From Burkholderiales bacterium (lineage in GTDB: Bacteria; Pseudomonadota; Gammaproteobacteria; Burkholderiales; Burkholderiaceae_C): DNA of 11,364 nt. Numbering within the stretch: position 1 is the first letter of the stretch; the number at the start of each line of letters is the position of its first letter. Of the stretch, positions 1 through 6,129 are shown in pieces. The stretch is from positions 1 to 11,364 of the forward strand of contig JABMMR010000152.1 in NCBI GenBank assembly GCA_013205525.1. Reading direction: 5' to 3'. The translations under genes were made by a program, and so were the position numbers. The notes under the pieces are model-generated. The model made no database searches, was not told the DNA's origin, and was given only the letters and a program-made list of their open reading frames with translations.

Positions 1-148
1 ACTTTTACCCACATGGCTGTCGTTAGGTAATTTTTTAGTTTAAAAGTATTATTCGTAGATTTGATGGGGGGGAGGGTATCAACTGATAGCTCTATTTTTA
101 TATAGAAATAGTATTAGTTTTTAAAAGCCAGATTTTTATGAGAATGCC
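1..148. other. AT-rich leader region upstream of the fibronectin-domain gene
   Basis: No gene is visible here. The stretch contains a run of seven G at 66-72 and a small inverted repeat, CTATTT (92-97) paired with AAATAG (106-111). AT-rich hexamers are present, but I could not place a convincing -35/-10 pair. It presumably holds the promoter of the two plus-strand genes. A mini-frame ATG AGA ATG CCA TGA at 138-152 ends on the start codon of the fibronectin-domain gene and might couple its translation. Confidence 0.4.
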
Positions 149-952
149 ATGAAATACAGACAGAAGACCAAGTACTTTATCTATGGCGTAATTGCTACAG
201 CAGTTCTTGTGCCGCTGGGAACATATGCGGTTAAAACAATTCCTGTGACGTTCAGTGAAGGTGATGTCTTGTCTGCTTCTGTATTGAATTCACTAATGGA
301 TCGCATAAACGATACACAACAAGGCTTCACCGCCAGCACAGATATTGTTGGTACATGGTCATGCACTACTTATTCCGCACAAGGCTCTTGTACTCCTGCG
401 TTTAGCACAACTGGAGGTGGCGTACTGGATAAAGCTACACAAAACATTACTTTTTCCTGTGCAAGTGGATCATGCAGTTACACGGCGGCTTCTTTTTGGC
501 CAGCTAATTGTCAAGCTAACGGAGTCCCCACTACTCAAGCATATGAATTGAATAGCAACATGATGGCAACTTCAATTGGTGTTAATTCGGTTCATAAAAT
601 AAATCCAAACAAATTCTTCTGGAATGTTGTCTCATCATTGCCACCACTCACCTACGTTGTTTGCGAGAAGAATAATCAAGCACCTGCTCCAGCAGATGCA
701 CTCTCAGCTACAGTAAGTGGTACCAGTGTTGCGCTTGCATGGACTGACCAAAGCACAGACGAGACAGGTTTTAAGGTTCAATATAAAACTAGCTCAAAAG
801 GTACTTGGACTACAGCAACAACTACAGCAGCTAGTGCTGTCTCTTACACCTTAAGCGGATTAACTGCGGGAACTTATTGGATACGTGTTGTTGCAACCAA
901 CTCAAATGGTGATGCTATGAGTAGCAGCGAAGTACAGGGGGTAATTCAATGA
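149..952 (+). CDS. Membrane-anchored or exported protein with C-terminal fibronectin type III domain
   Basis: The 267-aa product has a basic start (KYRQKTK), then a hydrophobic segment at residues 10-27 that could be a signal anchor or uncleaved signal peptide. A short GDVLSASVLN stretch at 38-47 resembles assembly segments of tail-fibre or surface proteins. Residues about 64-173 are a Ser/Thr-rich, beta-rich domain with six cysteines (72, 81, 104, 109, 121, 172), suggesting disulfides outside the cytoplasm. Residues about 178-267 are a fibronectin type III domain, with the ALAW strand, TGFKVQYK and the ending TYWIRVVATNSNG. The start at 149 has only a weak ribosome-binding site; a four-codon frame starting at 138 ends over this ATG in an ATGA overlap. 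Base composition is much more AT-rich than the operon on the other strand, which suggests separate acquisition. The stop overlaps the next start (ATGA, 949-952). The ligand or partner is unknown. Confidence 0.85.
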   Translation: MKYRQKTKYFIYGVIATAVLVPLGTYAVKTIPVTFSEGDVLSASVLNSLMDRINDTQQGFTASTDIVGTWSCTTYSAQGSCTPAFSTTGGGVLDKATQNITFSCASGSCSYTAASFWPANCQANGVPTTQAYELNSNMMATSIGVNSVHKINPNKFFWNVVSSLPPLTYVVCEKNNQAPAPADALSATVSGTSVALAWTDQSTDETGFKVQYKTSSKGTWTTATTTAASAVSYTLSGLTAGTYWIRVVATNSNGDAMSSSEVQGVIQ

Positions 953-1104
953 AAAAGATTTTTTTACTATTGACACTGATTGTTGTAGCAAGTTGTGGAG
1001 GTGGAGGTGGAGGTGATGGCGGTCCGACACAAGCTACTACATCTACAAATTCAACATTGCAGTTTGGTAACACCACTCTAGGAAACGCCAGGTTTTCTCA
1101 ATAA
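949..1104 (+). CDS. Short glycine-rich lipoprotein, probably frameshifted at its 3' end
   Basis: The 51-aa frame starts at an ATG overlapping the stop of the upstream gene and is preceded by AGGGGG at 936-941. It has a lysine start (MKKIF), a hydrophobic stretch and a lipobox-like VVAS before Cys16, followed by a glycine run (residues 17-22). This is a typical lipoprotein signal peptide with a flexible linker, so outer- or inner-membrane lipidation is expected. The mature part is only about 35 residues with no recognisable domain. Loss of one T in the T4 run at 1093-1096 would continue the frame into 1097-1159 and give a 69-aa protein ending FNVIKDI. The annotated stop may therefore be a sequencing error or a recent mutation. 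ATGA coupling suggests co-expression with the fibronectin-domain gene. Confidence 0.6.
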   Translation: MKKIFLLLTLIVVASCGGGGGGDGGPTQATTSTNSTLQFGNTTLGNARFSQ

Positions 1105-1159
1105 GATCGCCTCGTTGAACGCGATTGTAGAAACCTTCAATGTGATCAAAGATATCTGA
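1082..1159 (+). pseudogene. Stranded coding tail of the lipoprotein (plus-one frame)
   Basis: In the frame one base off the lipoprotein frame, 1082-1159 is open after a TAG at 1079. From about 1097 it reads LNKIASLNAIVETFNVIKDI and then TGA. Its codon choice (GCC, TCG, AAC, GCG, ACC) is more GC-rich than the preceding genes and looks coding. It has no start of its own. The best reading is that it is the true C-terminus of the lipoprotein, separated by a one-base insertion in the T4 run at 1093-1096. It could also be the end of an older host gene joined to the AT-rich insert. I saw no clear terminator between its TGA and the convergent methyltransferase stop at 1167. Confidence 0.4.
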
Positions 1160-1166
1160 CTTTGCT

Positions 1167-2234
1167 TCAGTCCTTGTTTGGTAAATCCGCCTCGGCCTCA
1201 ATCACCGAATAAAAAGCCTCGTCGCGCATGGGAGTCACCTTGGTGATGCGAAAGCCGGCATCTTCGAGCAACTGTTTGTAGACCGACAAGGGCTTGAAAA
1301 GCGCTCTGCCATAAGAGTCATAAAAAATATAGCGAAATTCCCAGGCCAAGGTGAAGTCGGTATTGCCTTCCAGCATGGCTTCGTTGATAACCAATTTGCC
1401 GCCAGGCGCCATGCAGCGCCTGACTTTGTCAAACAGCATTTTGCATACCGTGGGCTGCCAGTCGGCCAATGTGCGGTTGAACAGCACATGGTCAAAGCCG
1501 GCGGGGAATTCATCTTTGAAAAAATCACCTTCATGCACTTGTACACGCTGGGTCATTTGGCGCTCAGCAATATGCGCCATGGCCAGTTCTGCCGACACCG
1601 GCAGGTTGAACACCGTCACCTGCATGTGGGGGTATGCGCTGCACAAAGCGCAACCCACTGTGCCGTCGCCCCCGCCAATGTCGAGCAGTTTGTCGGCCTT
1701 GGCCACGGCTTGGGACATCAGCAAAGTGTCTATGCTGCCCGCAGCGGTCAGGCGCATCCAGTAGTACTCGAAATGTTCCACAGATTCGCGTGTGGCGTAA
1801 GGCCAGTTGATGCCTTCGGGCAAAGGTGCGCCACGCAGCACATCGATGAGCGAGAGGTTTGCCACCTTCTTCCAAAACCCCACCAAGTCGCGGTAGAAAA
1901 AACCTTCATTGCCTGCAGGCCCAAAAAAATACTTGGCATCTGCCGACAAACCAAACAGAGTTTCATCACCACTGTAAACACCGTTGCTCTCTTCCAATAA
2001 ACCGCTCAAGGCCAAGAGGTGCAAAAACTTCCATCCGCGGTGAAGGTTCAGGCCCAACAACACACAAATTTGTTGGGCTGGCATGGGTCCATGGTGACCC
2101 AATAACTCGGGGATTTGCAAGTCGAAAAAAACTTCCAGCAAGCGCAGACGCGCGCCTCCGCCCAAGATGCTGTAGTAGTTGCTGTCCATGGCACGAAGAG
2201 AGCCTTGGGGCGCGAGGAGTTCAGGGTGTTTCAT
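1167..2234 (-). CDS. SAM-dependent methyltransferase, O-methyltransferase (Methyltransf_2) type
   Basis: This 355-aa protein has the layout of acetylserotonin/caffeate-type O-methyltransferases: an N-terminal helical, winged-helix-like dimerisation domain (about 18-150), then a Rossmann catalytic domain. The SAM-binding motif I is LLDIGGGDGT at 183-192. The acidic loop is FNLP (209-212) where the family usually has FDLP. EGDFF (235-239) and the post-motif PGGKLVINE (277-285) also fit. The position of the usual catalytic His in LHDW reads LADW (256-259), so the general-base His is missing; the enzyme may methylate a different atom or rely on another base. The start at 2234 has a good AAGGAG site a few bases upstream. 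It is the last gene of the operon, 14 bases after the soluble sirtuin. Inferred role: late methylation of the pathway product. The substrate is not predictable. Confidence 0.85.
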   Translation of the reverse strand: MKHPELLAPQGSLRAMDSNYYSILGGGARLRLLEVFFDLQIPELLGHHGPMPAQQICVLLGLNLHRGWKFLHLLALSGLLEESNGVYSGDETLFGLSADAKYFFGPAGNEGFFYRDLVGFWKKVANLSLIDVLRGAPLPEGINWPYATRESVEHFEYYWMRLTAAGSIDTLLMSQAVAKADKLLDIGGGDGTVGCALCSAYPHMQVTVFNLPVSAELAMAHIAERQMTQRVQVHEGDFFKDEFPAGFDHVLFNRTLADWQPTVCKMLFDKVRRCMAPGGKLVINEAMLEGNTDFTLAWEFRYIFYDSYGRALFKPLSVYKQLLEDAGFRITKVTPMRDEAFYSVIEAEADLPNKD

Positions 2235-2248
2235 CTCTCTCCTTTTTC

Positions 2249-3088
2249 TCAGTCTTGAACAAGTTCATCCATGGCTTGCAAAGCGGCAAGAGCCGCCATA
2301 GACAGACCCATGCTGCCACTTAACTCGCAGTGTGGTTCTCTGGGGTTGATGCGGATCAAAGTGGCTTCGCTGTGCTTGGCTATGCGCTCTGAAAAAGAGC
2401 GCACAGTGGCCACTTCGGTGCCCGCGCCTATTTCGATCACCAAGAGCTGTTTGGTTTTCGCTAGGAAAGAATTTAAGGCTTGGTCTTTGCGTTCACGCTG
2501 TGTGTCCACCCAACTCCAGTCGCCAAACATCAAGATATTGGGCCGTGCCAGTGCTTGGCATTGGGGGCATGTAGGCAAGTCGCCAAGCCACTGGCAAGTG
2601 CCGGTGTCCACACTGGGCGTCAGCAAGTCACTAGACCAAGTGCGGGGCTCACAAGGCGTGGTGCATTGCAGGCGGTGGATCGTGCCGTGGCATTCATAGA
2701 CTTGTTTTTCTGCAAAGCCGGCGCGTTGAAACTGACCATCCACATTGCTGGTGAAAACAAAACTGCCATGCGGCATCAAGGCCGACCAGCGCTTGAGTAT
2801 GTCAAAGCCTGCATGGGCTTGTGTGTCTCGGTACAGCTTTAAGCGGTGGCCGTAAAACCCCCAGGCTTGTCTGGCATCACGCTCAAAAGCCTTGGGGTGT
2901 GCCATGTCTTGAAAATTCAAACCGCTTTCACCCAAGGCCGGATAGGCTTTCCAAAAACCGCTGTTGCCTCTGTAGTCGGGCAGACCTGAATCCACACCCA
3001 TGCCAGCCCCTGCGGTAATCAGCAAGCCGTCCGCTGCTTGCAAAGCCTGTGCTGCAGCTTGCAGGTCGGGCGAAGCTAAATACGCCAT
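2249..3088 (-). CDS. Soluble Sir2-family NAD-dependent deacylase (sirtuin)
   Basis: The 279-aa cytoplasmic protein has the full sirtuin motif set: GAGMGVDSGLPDYRG (27-41), the NAD-binding TSNVDGQF (113-120), catalytic His134 in ECHGT, four zinc-type cysteines (142, 146, 174, 177 in QCTTPC and CPQC), and INP (247-249) in the C-terminal NAD-contacting strand. Sirtuins remove acyl groups from lysines using NAD+; some ADP-ribosylate instead. The open frame extends upstream to 3337, but that part overlaps the preceding gene in another frame. The ATG at 3088 lies two bases after the upstream stop and gives the normal family length. No strong ribosome-binding site is visible, so coupled translation from the fused sirtuin gene is likely. 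RGNSGFW after the first motif differs from classic CobB and may mark a subfamily. Its substrate may be an enzyme or product of this operon (inference). Confidence 0.9.
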   Translation of the reverse strand: MAYLASPDLQAAAQALQAADGLLITAGAGMGVDSGLPDYRGNSGFWKAYPALGESGLNFQDMAHPKAFERDARQAWGFYGHRLKLYRDTQAHAGFDILKRWSALMPHGSFVFTSNVDGQFQRAGFAEKQVYECHGTIHRLQCTTPCEPRTWSSDLLTPSVDTGTCQWLGDLPTCPQCQALARPNILMFGDWSWVDTQRERKDQALNSFLAKTKQLLVIEIGAGTEVATVRSFSERIAKHSEATLIRINPREPHCELSGSMGLSMAALAALQAMDELVQD

Positions 3089-3090
3089 GT

Positions 3091-4725
3091 TCAAAGCTGG
3101 GCTTTTGACAAGCCCATATAGTCTGAGAGGGCAGGCAGCAAGTCTTCGGCCTTGTAAAACAGCAAGCGGTCGTTCGCTGTCAACACACAAGCGGGATAGC
3201 CTGGCATGATGAAAAAGCAGGGTACTTGGCGCAGCCGGGCTTGCTCTATCAATGCCAAAGCAGACGTGACGGCCACTTGGGTGCCAATCACCAGCATCAG
3301 GCTGCAGGTGCTGACCGCTTGTTGCGCTTGCAGCCAAGTAGCCAAAGAAATATCTTCACCAAAGGCAATCACTGCGGGTTTGAGGAAACCGCTGCATTCG
3401 CACACCGCATCATTGTGTTGCCAAACAGCGGGTTCTGGCCATGCTTGTGATGCGCCACACAACAAGCAGTGCACATGGTCGATATTGCCGTGCAGTTCCA
3501 CTGTGCTTTGTGTGCCAGCCTTGTGGTGCAAGCCATCCACGTTTTGCGTGATCACGGTGCGAACAAAACCGGCTTGTTGCAAAGCTGTCAGCGTCAGGTG
3601 CGCGGGGTTGGCTGGCGCAAGTGCTGCGGTTTTAAAAAACCGGTGGCAGGAGTTCCAGTACATCAAACGTGAATAACGGTTGTAAATAAAACCAGCGTAG
3701 TTATAGGTTGCCAAAGGCACGCCGGGTTCTAGCCAGTCGCCACGGGTGTAGTCGGGAATACCGGACGCGGTGCTGATGCCAGCACCCGTGAGTACCACCG
3801 CACCACCTTGGGCTTTTGCGTTGCGTAAATGTTGGGCCAAAGATTGCACGCCGGGGTCGAGAAACATCAAGCGGTGTTGGCGTTTGATCAAAGCAAAGAC
3901 CAGCCAAATACCCAAGAACATGGGCGCCATCAGCGAGGGCAGGTGCGACAGGCCGCTCAAATGGGGCCAAGCCAATTCCAAACCCAGAGTGATCAAGCCG
4001 GCCAAGGCGGCCAAGGGGTAGGCCCTGGCGTGGCCGGGGAGCAAGGTGCCAGGCAACGAGAACAAAACCAAAAGCACGGTGAACCCCAAAACCAGGGTGT
4101 TGGCAAGTGAGGGCTGTACATCTTGGACATAGAAATACGCTGCGCCCGCCAAGACCGCACCGACCAGTGCAAACAGCGTGGCGCGTATGTTGTGCAGCAG
4201 CATGGCCGCCAACAAACACAAGCCCGCCAAGCTCAAAGACAAGCTGCTGGGCTCGGTGCGCATGCCCATAGACCAAAAGTCACCACCGAAATAAAGCGTC
4301 ACATAAATAGCCGCCCACAGCGTCACCAATGAGGCCACACCCAGCGAGGGAAAGCCATAGCTGTAAGCGGTGCTGACCATTCTGAAACGCATGGCATAGC
4401 ATGCGCCAATCGCCATGGCCAGCAACACAGCAGACTGCATATCTCGCGACAACAAGCCCGCCCAAAGCAGGCCGATGACAGCGCCATCAAACAGGTTAAA
4501 ACCGTTGCTCCACTCCAGCGGGTGTTGGCGCAGCACATTGGCGCAAATAAACAGCGCCATGAGAGCGCCCAGCGCCATGCCAGCAGCGCTCCAGGGCGAG
4601 TACAAGGTCAGCGCCAATAAAAACAAAAAACCCTGCAAAGGCGTGCTGAGAAAAACAACTTGCGCCTGCGCATTCAACCAAGCGCTTGCGTAGGTTTGCC
4701 AAGGTGTCTTGGCGAAGGCCAGCAT
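3091..4725 (-). CDS. Fusion of a urea-transporter-like membrane domain with a C-terminal sirtuin
   Basis: The product is 544 aa. Residues 1-285 hold about ten hydrophobic segments arranged like the two five-helix repeats of urea transporters: VVFLSTPLQGFLFLLAL (23-39), the signature-like NGFNLFDGAVIGL (74-86; family pattern GxxGFNGxLVG), a second repeat from about 168, and a degenerate second signature near 208-226. Residues about 295-544 are a sirtuin: GAGISTASGIPDY (314-326), TQNVDGLH (393-400), catalytic His412 in ELHGN, cysteines 420, 423, 442 and 444, and LKPAVIAFGE (448-457). Two usual NAD-contact positions differ: GTQ at 481-483 where GTS is common, and IMP at 506-508 where IN is usual. 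The short loop after helix ten would place the sirtuin in the cytoplasm. The start is six bases after the decarboxylase stop. Inferred role: an NAD-dependent deacylase tethered to, or gating, a channel for urea or another small amide. Confidence 0.85.
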   Translation of the reverse strand: MLAFAKTPWQTYASAWLNAQAQVVFLSTPLQGFLFLLALTLYSPWSAAGMALGALMALFICANVLRQHPLEWSNGFNLFDGAVIGLLWAGLLSRDMQSAVLLAMAIGACYAMRFRMVSTAYSYGFPSLGVASLVTLWAAIYVTLYFGGDFWSMGMRTEPSSLSLSLAGLCLLAAMLLHNIRATLFALVGAVLAGAAYFYVQDVQPSLANTLVLGFTVLLVLFSLPGTLLPGHARAYPLAALAGLITLGLELAWPHLSGLSHLPSLMAPMFLGIWLVFALIKRQHRLMFLDPGVQSLAQHLRNAKAQGGAVVLTGAGISTASGIPDYTRGDWLEPGVPLATYNYAGFIYNRYSRLMYWNSCHRFFKTAALAPANPAHLTLTALQQAGFVRTVITQNVDGLHHKAGTQSTVELHGNIDHVHCLLCGASQAWPEPAVWQHNDAVCECSGFLKPAVIAFGEDISLATWLQAQQAVSTCSLMLVIGTQVAVTSALALIEQARLRQVPCFFIMPGYPACVLTANDRLLFYKAEDLLPALSDYMGLSKAQL

Positions 4726-4741
4726 AAGGCGTTAAGCCTTA
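4725..4741 (-). promoter_or_regulatory. Small hairpin at the decarboxylase / transporter-sirtuin junction
   Basis: On the transcript (minus strand) TAAGGC, a five-base loop TTAAC and GCCTTA form a perfect six-pair stem. It spans the decarboxylase stop codon and reaches the A of the ATG of the fused transporter-sirtuin gene. It lacks a T tract, so it is not a Rho-independent terminator. It could slow initiation of the membrane protein or favour re-initiation by terminating ribosomes. It may also be chance. Confidence 0.35.
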
Positions 4742-6129
4742 GGCGCTTTGTTTTTCAAGTGCTTGGGCACCGAGTCCAGCGCAAAAATATCTTCTCGGGT
4801 TTCGCGGCGGCGAATCACTTCAGGCCCGTTTTTGCCCAGCAAAACCACCGCAGGACGGGGTTGAATGAACTGCATGGACTGGGTCAAGCAATAAGCGCCC
4901 ACATTGGAGACCACCAAAGAGGAACCCAAGGACATGGGGGGCAGCATGGCGCGTTCGCGCAGCACATCGATTTGCATGCACAAGGGGCCAAACACCGACA
5001 CAGGTTGCGCGCCCATGACGGCGGCTTCGTCGTCAAAAGCAGAGGCTTCCACGCCGTGGTCGTACCAATAGGCAGTGGGCAACAGGTTCACACCCGCGTC
5101 CACAATCACCGCGTCGCCGCGACCTGGAATGGATTTGCGCGAGACCACGGTGCAAGCCATTTTCATGGCTGAATCGATGACCGCCCGTCCAGGCTCCAAC
5201 ATCAAAGTGGGGCGCTCGCCAAAGGCTTTGCCAGCTTTGGTCAGACCGCCAATGATGGCGTCGGCAAAGGGTTGCAGGTGTCGACCGGCGCCGCCGCCGA
5301 GTTCTACGGACTCAAAAGCAGGCTTGAGGCGATTACTTGAGGGGTAGCCGCCGCCAAAGTCAGCAATACGAACCGGTGGCATGCCCAGTTCGATGACTTT
5401 CTTCGCGACACCAGTGAGCACTTGCGCGGTACGCGCGTAAATGTCGGGGTTAACTTGGTAAGTGCCAGAGTGGTTGTGCAGTGCTTCAAGGCTCAGGCAA
5501 GTGCCGGCCTTTTTTACCCGTTTAAGGGCTTCGACCGCGTCGCCGTTGTCGTAGTTGAAACCAAACTTGGTCCATGACTGCTCGCCATGTTGGAAGTTGA
5601 TGCGCAGGCCAATGCGTGCCGTCATTTTCATTTGCTTGGCAATTTTCGCCAAGGCATCTAGCTCGTCATAGCTGTCGATGTTGATGAGCGCGCCTTCGGT
5701 CACCGCACGAATGAGTTCATGGGTTTGTTTGTAGGGGCCGTTGAAAATGATTTGGTGTCCAGGCACATTGAGGGAACGCGCCAAGTCGTATTCCATGCCA
5801 GAAACCACTTCCGCAAAGGCACCTTCTTGTTGGAAGATGGCGCACACAGCGGGCAGGTAATTGGTTTTGTAGGAATAACCAATGATGGTGTCAATGCCCG
5901 GGGCAGTGAACGCGTCCCGAAATGAGCGGTAAAGCGTGCGCACGGATTTTTCCGACACGATGTACAGGGGCGAGCCAAACTCGGCCAAGAGTTCGTTGAC
6001 ATCGCCCATTTCATCAAAGTCAGAGTCCTCTGACTTGATTTCATGCACGCGGTGTTTTTGCATGCCTTGCTGGGTGGCTAACTGCTCCAAGCGGGGAGTT
6101 TCATACTTCTTTTTAACGGCGACTAACAT
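4732..6129 (-). CDS. PLP-dependent decarboxylase, alanine-racemase fold (type III), with leader-like N-terminal extension
   Basis: The 465-aa enzyme belongs to the ornithine/diaminopimelate decarboxylase superfamily. Visible landmarks are YSYKTN (85-90, Lys88 forming the PLP Schiff base), HNHSGT (218-223), the phosphate-binding DFGGGYP (257-263), EPGRA (312-316), the partner-subunit active-site loop GPLCMQIDVL (381-390; Cys384, Asp388) and VGAY (410-413). Diaminopimelate decarboxylases have Glu after that Cys; here it is Met, so meso-diaminopimelate is unlikely as substrate. An extra stretch of about 45 residues precedes the barrel and contains YETPRLEQLA (9-18), matching the YxxPxLxxL(G) motif of peptide leaders bound by PqqD-like proteins. 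The start at 6129 overlaps the ATP-grasp gene by 17 bases and has GAGGAG upstream (about 6140-6145). Only the first five or six codons lie in the overlap, so the motif is free coding sequence. Inferred role: makes an amine or modified residue in the pathway. Confidence 0.88.
   Translation of the reverse strand: MLVAVKKKYETPRLEQLATQQGMQKHRVHEIKSEDSDFDEMGDVNELLAEFGSPLYIVSEKSVRTLYRSFRDAFTAPGIDTIIGYSYKTNYLPAVCAIFQQEGAFAEVVSGMEYDLARSLNVPGHQIIFNGPYKQTHELIRAVTEGALINIDSYDELDALAKIAKQMKMTARIGLRINFQHGEQSWTKFGFNYDNGDAVEALKRVKKAGTCLSLEALHNHSGTYQVNPDIYARTAQVLTGVAKKVIELGMPPVRIADFGGGYPSSNRLKPAFESVELGGGAGRHLQPFADAIIGGLTKAGKAFGERPTLMLEPGRAVIDSAMKMACTVVSRKSIPGRGDAVIVDAGVNLLPTAYWYDHGVEASAFDDEAAVMGAQPVSVFGPLCMQIDVLRERAMLPPMSLGSSLVVSNVGAYCLTQSMQFIQPRPAVVLLGKNGPEVIRRRETREDIFALDSVPKHLKNKAPKA

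Noticed and set aside
1140..1166. Rho-independent terminator between the convergent genes
   Set aside because: Only a five-pair CAAAG/CTTTG stem with a long loop is present and no T tract follows.
3089..3337. Longer upstream start for the soluble sirtuin
   Set aside because: That part overlaps the fused sirtuin's C-terminus in another frame and has no sirtuin-like content. The ATG at 3088 gives the normal length.
4660..5172. 170-codon plus-strand frame rich in His/Gln, over the decarboxylase
   Set aside because: It is opposite clear decarboxylase coding sequence, has no domain and has no ribosome-binding site.
4732..6129. Calling the decarboxylase lysA (diaminopimelate decarboxylase)
   Set aside because: The substrate-binding Glu after the loop Cys is Met here, and the gene neighbourhood is not lysine biosynthesis; only the superfamily is supported.
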